Assembly (NCBI GenBank): GCA_036345935.2 | Contig: JADWOT020000002.1 | Coordinates: forward strand, 22,422,167-22,486,166 | DNA: 64,000 bases | Source: Taenia hydatigena | Taxonomy: Eukaryota > Platyhelminthes > Cestoda > Cyclophyllidea > Taeniidae | Direction of reading: 5' to 3' | Shown: one piece after another, positions 22,456-35,424 of the stretch | How the letters are laid out: every line of letters starts with the position of its first letter | Numbering within the stretch: position 1 is the stretch's first letter | The notes under the pieces: generated by a model | Told to the model about the DNA's origin: nothing | What the model saw: the letters and a program-made list of their open reading frames with translations, nothing else | Databases searched by the model: none | Position numbers and translations under genes: made by a program

Positions 22456-25400
22456 TGATGGTCCTACCATCAATTTCAAAAGGTTTAATACATATTTTCA
22501 ACATTTTGAAGCTCAATTTACTCACCGCAAGCACTGCTTCCATTAGCCTGGAGTGTAGTTCCCGACCACAGGCAGGCAAGTGTCTATTAATATAAAATTC
22601 GACCTATTTTGAAACGATGCGCAAGTAAGTCGATAATCTCAGGTTAAAGCTTTTTACAAATAATAAAAGAAGGGCCAAGTCAGACGTGGGTTAATAAATT
22701 GATGAATTTTATTGCATGCTATTCAGCAGACTTGAGCCTACGGACTTGGGAAATGCACTAGACCTATATTTGATGCACTGTTTGCGCCTCCAACGGCGAA
22801 ACTAACATTAAACGACCCCACGCCTCTGACAAATCGTGAGAACGGAAACGACGTCTTCAGGTCAGCCTCATCTATCATGAACGATAGCAGAACAAATTCA
22901 AATTTATCTTCGGCATCAAAATTCGCGAGTAAAAGAGATTATGCTTGGTGTCATACAAATCGATGAATTGATAAAATGCGGAACACTCATTGGTAAATAG
23001 ACACAATGAGCACATAGTTTTTCGAGGACTTAAGGTCCAAATGGTGGTATAGAATGTCAAGATATTATTTTCAGGTGTTCTTCATTTACTTTAATCATCA
23101 TGTTTCTTTTCCAATACACGGCATGCAATGGCTGAACAAAATTACCTGCAGCAGGCTGTGGAAATTCGCATTGTGGTACAAAGTATGTCGCTATAGACAT
23201 TCCCTTGTTGGGGTTTGTATTAATCAATTGAAAACTCTCTTGCGCCCTCACGTTTGCCATGGTGATGTAAACATTATCTAAACTGTAAAGCTCTCGCATT
23301 ACCTGCAAGCCTTCTCTTCACTACGGTTATTTTAAGGTCTAGCTGGAGTATACAGCGGCTATTTTATCAGCCCATTGTAGGAAATTTAATTAACTCATTG
23401 TCTGGTAAGGCAACTTTGATGAACAGTTTTCTGTATGTCAATACTTCTTCGCAAATAAGGCGAGCTGGTTTTGAGTCAGCTACCAGTGAGGTTGCGTTTT
23501 GCTATTAAAAACCTAATCTTGTGACTAAAAACACAGGTCGAATGCGAAATCTTAAAGCTATTTGTGATTCGCAATGGACGAGGGTCGAGAAAATTAACAT
23601 ACTTCCATCCGTCCTACACGGGCTGCCCCAAATTCGATGTTCACTGTCAACACAATTTCCATTTTCAATTAACATTGTACTAGTTTTTGAGTCATGTCTG
23701 ATTGACGCATCCTGTAAATAAAATTTGCGCAAGTAAACAAACGAGTTTGTTCAGCTGTCGTTAATTTTGACTTTTAGTAAATGTAAACTCTTCTGCACTG
23801 TTTTGACAAATTAGCTGATAATCAACTGCTTTATTCTACAAATGTCTCTCCATGTCAGTGCATGTCATACTTCTGAACTTACAAATTTGCCGTCAAACTG
23901 AAACTCCATGGTGTCCGAGGGTCCAGACGCCTCTGCTACGACTCGTGACCCCCATAATGTTGGAGTGTTTGCGCCTTCTGGAACATGAACTTTGCTTTAA
24001 AATCTACACCATATTTCTCAGAGCAAATTCATAGGGTGGGTATCGAATCCACATTCAACCGTTGTTTACTATTGCATCATTGTGGCAGTAAGGCTTGATA
24101 GATTATTTTATAAGTGCCATCTTAAAAGCGCCAATCTTTTTGGAATCCACGACACGCCAACTGGTCTTACGCGCGATTTCATAGTGAGCAAAATAGAGTC
24201 TTTCTTAAACATTATTTGCCACTTGAGTAAAATTGGCGCATTTAATGACATTTCAAAAGAAAGACAACTAAAAATGATTAAATAAAAGGCGTGCCTAGGC
24301 TGTAGACGGCGAAAATAAGGACTGTAATAATTCGTAGCATCACACCCATTCGTAACTACCGAAGTGGTATGTGTGCGTTTATATGGCCTGCAACCAAGTT
24401 CTGTGACGCTGATTGGTTAAGGCGTGGGTCTTCCATATCAAAACACCAATTACCGTTGACTCCATAGATGCGTGAACTTGGGTTGGGTGTCAACAATTTG
24501 CTTCGCATGCTTTGTCAGTCATAATCACGTGATCAAATCCCACGCAAATAGATTTGTTTTTGCTCAAGATTATGAGCCGGACAAAATGTGCTTCTAGCAT
24601 GGTTAATCTGCACGGACTTAGGTACTCAGCTGGTAGTGATGCCGGGTTGGTAGTAGCAGTAGTGACTGATAATGCCCCACAGTCCCCATCTATTCATTGC
24701 AGCATTCCATTGACCGCATACATACACCATGGTGCATGAGTCTTAAATAACCGGCTGCCTACATGAACCAATGCCTTTTTGATCATATGTGTAATTTTAT
24801 GCTTCAGTCGACCAAGGGCTTAAAACAGAGCAAATTTTAAGGCCTTGATTTTGAAACCCATTAAGTAGTAACATTGGCATTAGGTGAAGGAAACATGTAA
24901 AAACAAGGAGAGACCTGAAAAATAAGAACGGCGGTGACGTAAAATATAGTGTGCGTGTTTTGCGGCACATAAATTAAATCACATGAGTTCCCCAAATATC
25001 AATCACATGGCTATCCACACTTTGCAGAATGCATGCAAAGTTCTTGGTGCTCGCAGTAAACTTACGTAAGAATTCAATTCTACGTGGGCTTGGTGCTCTT
25101 TGTCTCACGAATGTGAGCACGTGAATTTGCACTTTAGAAGCACGTGCTATAAGCACAAAATGCACGTAAGAAATCACAAAATGCACGTAAGAAGTCGGGG
25201 TGCCTGTAGAAATTCGTGCAACATCCATCTTATTGCTTTTAGGCCAAAAATGCTTAATGCTATATTCTAATGATTGGATCAGCTAAAGGTATTGGTCCTC
25301 AGCAGTGGTTGAACACAACCTAAAAATGCTTATTTCCCAAAGAAGAACAAGTCAAGCTGACGAGTCACTTGGGAAGACAAGATGATAAATCAGCCTAGAT

Positions 25401-26044
25401 TAGTCTCTTGTGCAGTTAAAAGTTTGGCACTAAAATTAGCTGGATAGAGATGTGTAAGCACAAGTCAAAATTATGAATTGGCTAAACAGTCTGTTGCATT
25501 TTTTTCGTAAGCTTTGCTTGCAGTCAAGAATGCGTGTGTGCTTTTCTGATCTGCCGAATTGCTAACTTGGCAATCATTTTTGGTTTTGAGTCAAGATGGC
25601 AAGATAAAATGTAAAGACTTTGCTGGAGTACTGCAGAACTTGTAACGCAGATGCCGCACAGTCTGGAAAGAACATGCAACCTAAGTGAATTTTTAAGTCT
25701 GTTTCTTAGCTTGAAACATTATTGGAAGGCAGACGTATCGAGCACACGAATTATAAAGCATGTTTGAATTTTCGAGGCATGCGAATGGTCAAGTGGGGAG
25801 AGCTTTTCGATTGCAAGGTGACACTGGCTTCAAAACAAGTTTTGTCAATTAAGATTAATGAATTCCTCTCCCTATATCTGCTAGATGCTTGAAAATATTC
25901 ATGCTCTCATTGTGCATTGTGGTTTAAAGTTGAACCCACCCTTCTATCTTGGTTGTCGATGTCAGGTATCCAAATCCAAACTCGACAAATCAAAATCGTC
26001 GAAATATGCCTGATCGGCATAATGTGGCCACCGTTGATTAGCGT
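22456..26044. other. No supported gene
   Basis: The section just above 22456 may be the upstream exon of the preceding copy. Frames at 23054-23281 (plus) and 23057-23308 (minus), and at 23505-23732 (minus) and 23521-23721 (plus), are mirror pairs on opposite strands. That pattern is expected by chance in stop-poor DNA. A short 21-bp tandem duplication at 25154-25195 is listed separately. A tRNA-like A-box pattern near 24410 lacks a B box. Confidence 0.45.
25154..25195. repeat. Two tandem copies of a 21-bp unit
   Basis: CACAAAATGCACGTAAGAAAT is followed directly by CACAAAATGCACGTAAGAAGT, so the units differ at one position. The core CACGTAAG also occurs once just upstream in altered form. The likely cause is slippage or local duplication. 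Confidence 0.7.
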
Positions 26045-26240
26045 TACTACTTCAGCCTCCAAAATTTTGGCATTTGTACACAAAAGGGTGCTGAGTTGTG
26101 TGATTGCAAGCCCCTGTGACGATGAGGAAATATATCGAAAAAAGTTAGTCTCAAATGGCGACCTGTATGCATTCGCGTAGGCATGTGTGGACGCCTCTGA
26201 TAGTTGTTTTGAAAGATTATGTGCCATGAATGAGTCAAAT
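26045..26240 (+). repeat. Dispersed coding-like repeat, family 9k/26k, copy 2
   Basis: This is the plus-strand partner of the minus-strand copy at 9470-9658. It carries the motif VLSCVIASPCDDEE and SNGDLYAF and stops soon afterwards, while DNA similarity continues about 60 bases further to ATTATGTGCCATGAATGAG. An 87-codon open frame (25917-26180) covers it. The mirrored frames on the other strand are shadows. Confidence 0.6.
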
Positions 26241-29200
26241 CCTCAGACGGCTGCTCACAATGCGCTGGTTGACAACGCTGTCATTAATATCAGTCTGCCT
26301 ATTTAATCCCTGATTGATGAGGGCAATGGCTGGGCTACGTTTCAAGACTTTCAAGAGAGGGATAATCAAAAACTTCTATAAAAACGGCTTTCATGACTGC
26401 GATCACCTTCAATAAAACCACCTCGTCAGTAATAGTTTTACCTTTATGAAATGTGACACAACACTTGTAAGATTGTTGCTCAATCTTGTGAGGCGTAACT
26501 CCTAACACTACATTAAAATCTATCAATAGCATGAAAGTCCAATTTGAAAATGCAATTTTCACGCAAAACCATCCTTGCCCTAATTTTTTGATCGAGTTTT
26601 TTTTAATGAACGCCAATATAAAAAGTAAAGAAGTAGTAGTTGCGAGTAAAGTTTGCTCCTTTTACGCAGCATTGTGCATTGTCACAATTGGTTGTGATTT
26701 ATGTGCTATACTGTTAAGAAGTGTCAGGAAATCAGACCAATTTCTTGTCAGCAAAGCTAATTATAAAAGTACAAAAGAAACTTGTGCAATAAGAAAGTCA
26801 GTTGCCGCATTCCCCACCTTATCTTGACGTTGGGGATTCATAATTTTAAAGGCACGGACGCAAACACATTTCATGCGACTTCATTACTGAATAAGTGCTG
26901 TTCAAAAGCTTTCGCCTAAATTGCGGCTTAAAACTCATTGTAAGTGGTTCGTTACATTTCAATTTTCCACACTATACAATCTTATGCCCTTCGTCAGTAT
27001 CTCAGCGAACACACTCGATGATCGGTGACAGCTCAGTATTAACAACAGGAGAAATCTTCCCACTTTAGCATGCTCAAACAGCAGCGCCTTTATTAATTGC
27101 ATCCTCAAAAGCTTCTTTCCCCAAAAGTGGGCATAGAACTATCGATTTGCGATGGTTAGAAATAAAAAATCTGCAAAACACGAAGGAGCGCAGGGTTGCT
27201 AGGAGTGTCAGATAGCCATTTCATCCAATTTTGATTTATGCGGAAGGTAGAAAATCAAGATTGGAGTCAGATCATAAATTTTTTTATTGTCCGCACAGCA
27301 AAGTCGAAACTCCAAGCAATTTTGCGTGCCGGCTAAATTTCGCTATTTCTAAATCACTTAATTTACTAGAAACCAATAATCTGGTGAAGAAGATTCTTTT
27401 ACTTAATCTGCTAAATCACATGGCATGGCATGCTCGTATTATGAACGGATGTGAAGCATCTAATTTGAACGAAGGCATTAATGGAAGGGGTTATTGAGCA
27501 ATTTCTTAAGTTTCAGCCAATATTCCATAAAGTGTAACTGTTGCCATTTGCTTAACAGACATTTTTATCAGACAGACAGATTTAATCTCCTCTCGATATA
27601 CATAAATGCAGATTATTTACCATAAATTATTCACCCATCTTTGGTAACAAATAGCATTTCCTAACAAGGACCAATTTAGCATTCCATACAAGATGTCAGT
27701 CCGTCTTCACTTCACACAAGCAAAAGCCACTCCCAACCACTTGGGAGAAGTGAATTATTGAACAAGAGTTGCAGTCATTGTGGTGAGGGCAGTTAAGAGA
27801 CAAAACCCCAGTTTTGCGTATCTTTTGAGAAGGGGAGATGGCTATGCGCAAGCTACAGCATAAAGGCAACAAATTTCGTTGCCAATTTTCTGTCTATCTC
27901 TTCTATTTTCCTATAATTTATGAAAAAAGCATGTGTAAAAAAGGTTTTTGGTGTGCTGAGTTTCAACAAACGTGAGCAACATAAAGCATAACTGTTCAAT
28001 GGTGACAGTTTCCTCCAGACACTGCAGTCTGTCGATGAAGACCTTGCTATTCGCCTAGAATTTTAAGCAACAGTAAAATTGACACCTTGCAGATTCCTAA
28101 TCCGCATGTCCTTAATTTTTTACTTACCCACGTAGTGTAGAAATTTTCAAAACATTCTAAGGCACTTGTTGGTTGGCACTAGTAGTAAAGTGATTGATTT
28201 CTATGATTTTGATTGTATTCTGTCATTCTACGCACATTCTATCATTCACGTTTTCCCCACTCTTAGATGCCTTTTTTTTCAGCAGACCCTTAGTACGAAT
28301 TCGCTTCCCTACGCAACCTCGATTGCATGCCTGCCATTTTGCAAATACCATCACGTGGTTGGTTACCATAGCGCTGGCATTGTCTAGAAATCAGGCAAGG
28401 CTTCCAGGAATCGCTCCACATCCTTCATGCAATTTTGACAAAGGTCGCTAAGGAAAGGTAACTTACCCACTAATTTTGATGCCACTTTAATAAAAAATTC
28501 CAAGTTGTGTGGGCGCTTACTGGCTTAGTGAAGCGCAAAGTCTAGAGGAGACGTAGTATTGAGTGGCCATAATGTCTGTAAAACCAGAATGCAGCATTTG
28601 TGTACACAAGGAAGCACGCATACTTCGCGTGATTAACTGGGTTATGGATCATCAGTAAGTCCCACTCTCTTATGGCTGCTTATGACATATTGATTAAAAT
28701 TGCCTTCCTCTTGCTGTGGTTACTAGCACTGTTCAATTCAGTTTACTCACTCTCCTGATAACCATTTGAGAGTGCCAACGCGGCCGTCAAAAGATCCCGA
28801 AGGGTCATCAGATTAATCTACGAGATAAGGCTACTCAAAAGGCTCCGGATATCAGCATCACTTCTCTACTTCGAATGGGTAGCGACTGACTGCTCATTTC
28901 TGATACATGTGATCTGATCCACATAAGCCGACCCTCAAAATGCAGTCTAATGTTGTTCAGACTTAGTATGCACTGTCAAGACGTTCAAATTATGTTTCCT
29001 GAGTCTTGGCATTTGTCTTCACTTGACTGCTTGATGCAAAAGTGTAACATTGTAATGGCACACAAACGCATAGAAATGAGGGGAGTTACTGCTTGATTAT
29101 ACAAAGCCTACTTAGTGAGCAGTGTGCAACTTTGTCTAATCAGAACAAATAGTGCATAATGAACATATGGAATCTGACACCGACTCGAATTCCATATTTT

Positions 29201-29404
29201 ACCAAGGCGACGCATTAAGCCAGTCCTTCAGTTTGCAGCCCAGAACACTACAATGTTATCATGCTAAAATCACAAGCCGCTCAAGTATGCAATTTCTCAT
29301 AATTCTGTTAACTAGCAACATCAAAATTTTTATGGTCTCAATCTTGCAATGCAAAGATTGGAGTTGAAGGCCGATTAAAAGATGAGTGGGTCTTGTTCTT
29401 TTAG
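26241..29404. other. No supported gene
   Basis: A 98-codon plus-strand frame with a true ATG (26531-26827) contains a hydrophobic segment (VCSFYAALCIVTIGC), but a 93-codon frame opposes it on the minus strand. A strong acceptor-like tract (eight T then CAG) ends at about 28282, followed by an open stretch with no in-frame donor. An 88-codon plus-strand frame is at 27231-27497. None has a recognisable family. Confidence 0.45.
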
Positions 29405-29434
29405 GTAAAACGTGCTCTTGATTGGACACAGCAG
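29405..29434 (+). CDS. Candidate micro-exon
   Basis: Thirty bases lie between a strong acceptor-like tract (TCTTGTTCTTTTAG ending at 29404) and a strong donor-like CAG|GTAAGA. They would encode ten residues (VKRALDWTQQ) in a frame-neutral cassette. The flanking exons are not identified, so this rests on two splice-like sites only. Confidence 0.15.
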
Positions 29435-32400
29435 GTAAGATTAATCTTGTTGAGACACTAGTTCTCCTCAGTACTGGCTTAAGCACCTGCGAACCGCCTG
29501 TTGCATGCTGCCAAGGAAACGCCCCAAACCTGAGCTTAATTACGTGCTAAGGCAGATCATATCGCCTGCAAAATCAGAGGAGTGGTACAAGTGTAAGTTG
29601 ATCTCTGCTCGCGATGACGCCACATCCAGGTGGTAACAAAGTACGCATCTTTTTATCAGCACATCAAAGTGCGGTGCTTCACGTTCGTACTAACATTGCT
29701 CCTTACTTCTGTTTCTCACCACCTAAGGACCACGCATAACAAACCTCTCGGGGCATCACTTCCATTGACATTTACCAAAACCAGGCAAAGTTAGACGATT
29801 TAGGACACATTTGTGTTCCAAGGTTTTTTCAAAGGTAAACCTTCCCCTGAGTTACGTATGGGCTTATCACGGATGATCGATCCAATGGCAATGATCGGCA
29901 ACACACCAAAACGCAGTAAAAGGTAAGTACTGCGCGAATCGTTAACAAAAGCATCTGACCTTTTGCAAAAACACATATAAAGCTTATTTGAATCGAAAGG
30001 AAACCATCGTCAAGACAAGACATTGGAACTAGGTCATTCAAGCTTAGCTTCTTAATTTGAGCTGAGGATGTCAAGGCAGCCAGCATAAAAATTGGGTGTT
30101 TGGGATGCTTTTAATTTTACATGCCTTCATACTTCGTACTTCTGATCCATCCAAACATCATTCCGTGCGTAACATCACACCCTCTCACCGGTAAGTAAAG
30201 CAGCTGCACATCAATCACACAGACGCGTCAGCGGTTCTTGGTGAGAAGTTCTGAGCAGCTGAAATGCATTCAGTTTATTTATCCATCTGTCTTTTCATCC
30301 GCACCAGGAACGCTACTCGTCGTCATATGGTCAACAATGGATCCTTCCAAATTTACGTTGCACATAATCTGCACTTCGACTCTTGACATTTTAGCTCTTC
30401 TTAACACCTCCTTTAGATTTGAATGTCGATCCTTGTTTTTGCGGTGGATTTTGTGATATATCGACGAAAATATTCACAACAACGAATGACGTTGCTCTGT
30501 CTCAAGAAATTGTCTGCTATCGTCTCTTACGCTAGAGTGCGCATTCTTGGCTTTGTGCACGTAATCGTCCTTTAGCATCCATAAGCTGTCAGTTGTCGTT
30601 CAGCAACAGCATATAATGAGAACTCTGAATGGCAACGCTTTAGTAAACCTACATATAAGAATTACTTTGTACTGCTTTATTTAATCGCTGCATCGGTGAT
30701 CCACATGTTTTCCTTTGAGGAATTCTTACTAGGAAAAGGACATACATCCATATTTGATGTAGTGGTTTGGACGATAAAAATTCGGCATCGCAACTTGTGA
30801 ACTGTGCACTGTATGCCTTTTTGGTAAAGCCATTGATAAAATCAATATAAAGATGATTGAGCGGAGGAAAATGTCTATGCTATACGACATTTGGTCTCTT
30901 GATGAGTGTTTGCTAGACGCGAAGGGAAACCGCAGACACGGTGATGTAACGCATTTTGTGCGTCAAGGGCACCACACCTCACATTGTGCCTCTCTGTACT
31001 TCTCCTGTGAGACAAATATTGAGTATAGCGAGTTAGTTTTGTGGGGAGAACTACTGGACAAGAAAAAGCTAGGAACGGTGCCTTCCACCTGAATGCCTAT
31101 TCTGCGTTTGTTCAACTTTGAAAACGGTGCGCTTTCTAAGACACCCACCAGGCAATGCAACACCGCTCAACTTTTTCTCTACAACGGCATATAACAGTGA
31201 TACTGATTTACACTTGGGCATGAGAGATCTCGTAAAGGGTACAAGCCTGACACGTCCGTTGACTAACTATTCTTCATATAAAACTGTTTTTATAAAACAG
31301 TGCCACCAGCTCTTTTTCCTTATGAGCTGCAAATCCTGTACAAATTTTGGTGCCAAGGTATGGAATAATATGTCGGTGCTTTCGCGGGATTAGACGCATA
31401 CATTTATGCCATATTTTTGCCTAGCCTCCCATACCAATCAAAATAAATATAAAATGCAGGATGCGAACTGTTCGCCTAAAAAATCAGATGAACTTCATCA
31501 TGTATGAATTAAGTGTGTAACCAACAAAAATCGGGTATCAAACAATTAGTTCCAAGGATAAGTATGGTTTTGAAGCTGCACAGAACACTGCACCATGATT
31601 AGCAAGATGTTTCGTGTGCATTTAAGTGGTTTTTAATTTGGTCTCTTCATGCAGTTGAGTCATAGGATGAAATCGCCATTGCAGTCGGGACTTTAAGCCC
31701 TTAATTACAAAAAAATCGCACCCATGCTTTTACTTGAAATGCATGGATGTGAATTTGGTGCCCACAGCGCGTTTTCACAGTTAACTACATTCACACTTGC
31801 AGAGCAGCTGTGCTCTAAATAAGCACTTGGGACAGGTCTTGCAGTCTAGAAAAAAGGCATGCTTTAATCCATTCTCTTTTATGAGTTTTGAAAGACAAAG
31901 TGTAATCTGGATACGTCATTTCCACCTCCACAATACATCAAAGACCAGGCATCCTTTCGCTGCCCAGAAAACTGAAGGTTATGGCATAGTAAATCACAAT
32001 ATTCAATCCTATAGTCACTAATGTTGCGGGTAATTTTTGCAAATGTTTAGAATTTCATATGACCAATTCCAGTTAATTTTAGATATTTCAAAGTGCTGCG
32101 CATATTTCCAGGTGGAACTTTCTCCTCACGTACTGCAGGGAATAATTTTTATAAAAAATATCGACATCGTCTGCAGTGAGTTTGGAACAATTTAATTTGC
32201 AAAATATCCCATGTAATTTTTGGCTTTAGAGGGTGTTTTATTCAGTTTAAAGGAACATAAAAAATAATGACCTTACTCTATGCATGGCAAAAACAAGGTA
32301 CTGTGGAGTTGTGAAATGCGAAGTCATGCAGTAAGGTAGACAAGAACTGCATACTCAAGCTGCCCAATAGATCGAAGGAACTTCATACGAAACGTATTCC

Positions 32401-33128
32401 TTGAGTTTGATTGCCATGAAAACTGCAAAAAATTTTATTTAGAAAATGACAAGTGCTTAAAACGTCCCTAGTACCTAATAGACACACTTTACTTTACTTC
32501 GAAGTTGGATTTTGTTACAGGTCTATACTGCAAAATTGCATTTTACTTTCATTGAAGTTTGCCCAATTACCGTCTCTGCATGGTCAAGTTTTGCCGAAGA
32601 TTAACCTTGGCTATGAAATAAAAGGCTGGAGTTAATAAAAGGAGCCTGCAGCTCTTCACCAAAGTAAGAGAAATCAGAGGACAAGTCACAAGTGTAACTC
32701 CCATTGATGGAACACAGAGTGATAACTGCTACTAATAGCAACTAAAGTAACAACTTGTCGAAGTCCAGAATAAATGGCTATCCATCTTGATTCGAAATTA
32801 GGTATCTCTGCTAATACATTACTTCATGGTTGTGCAGTGGGCTTGAGGTCTCAGTGACACATCCAACAAAAGGTCTCAATGGCTTTCAAAGCTTTGAATG
32901 CTACTAAGTTATGCGGTTGAGTGGGCGAATGATGCTTTGAATGGTTTTCTGCTACATCCAGCACATCTGCTTATGAGGAATGGAACAAAGAATCTGTCCG
33001 GCATTATTTAGACTAAAGATTCTCTTTGAGCAGCCCCAATCAACTTCTTAAAGGCAGTCAGATTCTTGTTTACGGATCGTAATTATTCCCAAAGTGTCTA
33101 GTCTCCAAGCGCTTACAGTCTCGGCAGA
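29435..33128. other. No supported gene
   Basis: Frames of 60-91 codons occur (for instance 30853-31092 and 31118-31393, plus strand) with no recognised family. A short hairpin (CTGTTTT, three-base loop, AAAACAG) is at 31284-31300. I see no repeat partners. Confidence 0.5.
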
Positions 33129-33571
33129 CTAAGAACAGTTTTGCAAATATTCTAAAAAAGCAAATTGCCACGTAATGTCAAATCCAATGTTGGGTTGGGG
33201 AATAGACAGGTACTCAAAGGATTTGGGATCATGCTGCAAGTGCGGATCAAAGGTATAAAACTCAATGAGTGATGGCTGGATGGATGGCCCTTGCATTAGA
33301 GATAAGTAGGGGCAGTTCAACACCGAGTGCTTAATGCCAGTTCTGTCTACGATGCTGATCAGAAATGCCGTCATTTCTTTTGAAATTGATTGTTGCCAAA
33401 GTTGGGCAGATAATTGCAGACTGTGGAACAATATTAGCACACGTGACATGATGGCTCCCGAAATGCCAGGATGCACTTTGAGCTGGTTAGCAATGGCAAT
33501 AGAGCTTAAAAAGTTTAAATACCAGACTGTAGTGAGCCATGAAATAGCCCATATAGTAAAACAGGTTGCTA
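33129..33571 (-). CDS. Candidate exon, unrecognised protein
   Basis: On the minus strand a frame of about 147 codons runs without a stop from an acceptor-like site (CTCCTTATTTAG, reading leftwards, ending at 33572) to a stop at 33129. It contains QLKVHPGISGAIMSRVL and DPHLQHDPKSFEYLSIPQPN. The opposite strand is also open and carries a metalloprotease-like motif over part of the same bases, so at most one reading is right. Confidence 0.18.
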
Positions 33572-33576
33572 AATAA
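33310..33576 (+). pseudogene. Possible M1 aminopeptidase fragment (very degenerate)
   Basis: In one plus-strand frame MAPEMPGCTLSW (about 33451-33486) is followed by TVVSHEIAHIVKQ (about 33526-33564). In the M1 metallopeptidase family a P-E/D-x-x-G-A-M-E-N-W block lies before V-x-x-H-E-x-x-H-x-W, where the two His and the Glu bind zinc and catalyse peptide hydrolysis. HEIAH (33538-33552) fits. However, the GAMEN residues are not kept, the spacing is about 15 residues short, the W after the second His is missing, and no downstream N-E-G-F is visible. It may be chance. Confidence 0.2.
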
Positions 33577-35318
33577 GGAGAGGAATTTGTTAACTTATAA
33601 GTCTATGCTACTCTGGTATCATCCAGCTTATCCTATGTGGCTGATAACATCACGCGAAATATTCTAAATGTAAATGCAAAATAATATTTGTCCAAACTGA
33701 AACCGGTTCGATTTGACTTCGTCAGCATAGCCGAAAATTTGGAGAAGTGATCGCACCTGCACAGACTGTCTTTAATAGTGACACCCCTGTTACCAATGGC
33801 ATCATCCTTCTGTGGACCGGAAGTTACCGCTGCGCATCAATCACTTTCGGACTTATCGGCCTTCGACATTAAGTAGCCATCTACTTACAGATCTTTGACT
33901 CGTTACGATGTTGAGTTACTTTGGGGGAGGTTACTCACGAGCTCACTCCGCCTATCACCACGGCTCGGTAGTTGAGACCGGAGTATGATGTGCTGGAGTT
34001 GTATTTAAAGGGAACACAATGACTTCACTAGAGTAGTGTTACTACAAAACTATCCATACTAAGCAACTTAGATTGCTATAATTGGTAACGGTTTTAGCAT
34101 TGCTCCTTTACTCCTTCCGTTTTCTCCCTACTTCCATATAAAGTAACTTCAGTTTCGCTTTCGATAAGTTCTATCTGTGCAGAAGATACCTAAGTTCGCT
34201 CTAATATCGGCCTAGGTGCAGGATACAGAGATACATTTGCCTTTAATATGGCAGCAGTTTGAATATCGAGGGCAGTTTGTCTGTTCAAGTCCTCTACGGC
34301 TGTTAATGAGGCCGAGTCCACATCAGTACCACATACGGTAACACATTACCCAACAGTTTTGCATTACGCATGCAATGAAGGCAAGGTTACAGGGGTCTAA
34401 ATTTTCCATTAAGAACTAAGCTACAATATTTGCTGCAATTTATTTCCTGAAAAACTTTTCTTGCTTATGCTTTATACTTCTCGATAATTTGAGGACGGAA
34501 TGTGTAGGAGAGAACGGCCTAGACTGTGCGCAGTTTGGTAATTTCTGATATATTCCATCGACACAAATAATGCTCGACTATGGAGAGTTGGCTAACTGCA
34601 CAATGTCACAAATTAAATGTGGAAAGTATTGTGATGAAAGCAACCGTATAACTACGTTCGTTGCGGTCGACACTCATCTAATCCTAACTTGTGGTAGCTG
34701 TTTATACTGTTGCAGTTGATGCACTTCAAAGATAAATTTCACTACTGGTGGATAGCTTATTACGGTGTGCAACAAATTCACAATTCATAAATTTAATGGA
34801 AGTATGATGATAGAATCTGGATAATGAATTTTGTGAAAATAATAAAATTCTAAAGCATTCACAGCATTGTGCCGCATAAAGCGCGAAAAGTCGGCTCTAC
34901 TCATGATTATTGTGCAGCTATTAAAAGAAACAGGCGAGTCACGACAGTGATTAAAGCAGTAACGAGGGCCTCTTAAGCTCAAAATATTGCTGCTGTGCAT
35001 TGTGTCTTCTCATGCGTACCATTGCTGCAAAATGCAAAAGACCTTGCCACCTAACCCGACCAGCCAAAGGCGATGTTTCGCTCTATTCTCACCACCATTA
35101 CTACTGCCCCCTTGCCCTATTATCCTCAACATCCTACATCATCCCATCACCTACGATGGTACGCTGACAAGACAGCGTCAACTCAAAACCCCTACTGCAA
35201 GAATTATGCTGCTATCGGGGAGGTGCAGAGGAAGCGAAAGATGAGCAAAGGAGGTATTGGTGAGACTCAAAATCACCAATTCAATTCAGTTTTAATCGAC
35301 ATTCGGTCCTCTGCTAAG
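33577..35318. other. No supported gene
   Basis: No family or repeat is recognised. Two overlapping plus-strand frames at 34987-35244 and 35073-35330 share the same bases in different frames. The C/T-rich stretch at about 35070-35150 lowers stop frequency and explains them. Confidence 0.5.
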
Positions 35319-35424
35319 AGCTGTATTTAGACGTTCATTTTGTCAAAGCTGTGCATACAAAGCCGAAGAAAAGGAGATTGCATGAACGAATAGGATGCGC
35401 TCCGTGGACACAGGAGAGTGAAAG
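35319..35424 (+). CDS. Candidate exon, unrecognised protein
   Basis: An acceptor-like site (TCGGTCCTCTGCTAAG ending at 35318) and a strong donor-like AAAG|GTAAGT at 35425 bound an open stretch of about 35 codons containing LYLDVHFVKAVHTKPKKRR and APWTQESE. It is rich in basic residues. The family is unknown and no partner exon is established. Confidence 0.18.

Noticed and set aside
23505..23732. Mirror frames on both strands
   Set aside because: Opposed open frames of equal length reflect low stop density, not two genes.
24404..24480. Second tRNA-like pattern (CTGATTGGTTAAGGCGT) with a partial B-box-like GTTGACTCC
   Set aside because: The B box lacks a base and no acceptor stem pairs. It is at most a decayed SINE.
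26335..26827. 93- and 98-codon frames on opposite strands
   Set aside because: They overlap each other, have no family resemblance and are within chance length, so neither is called.
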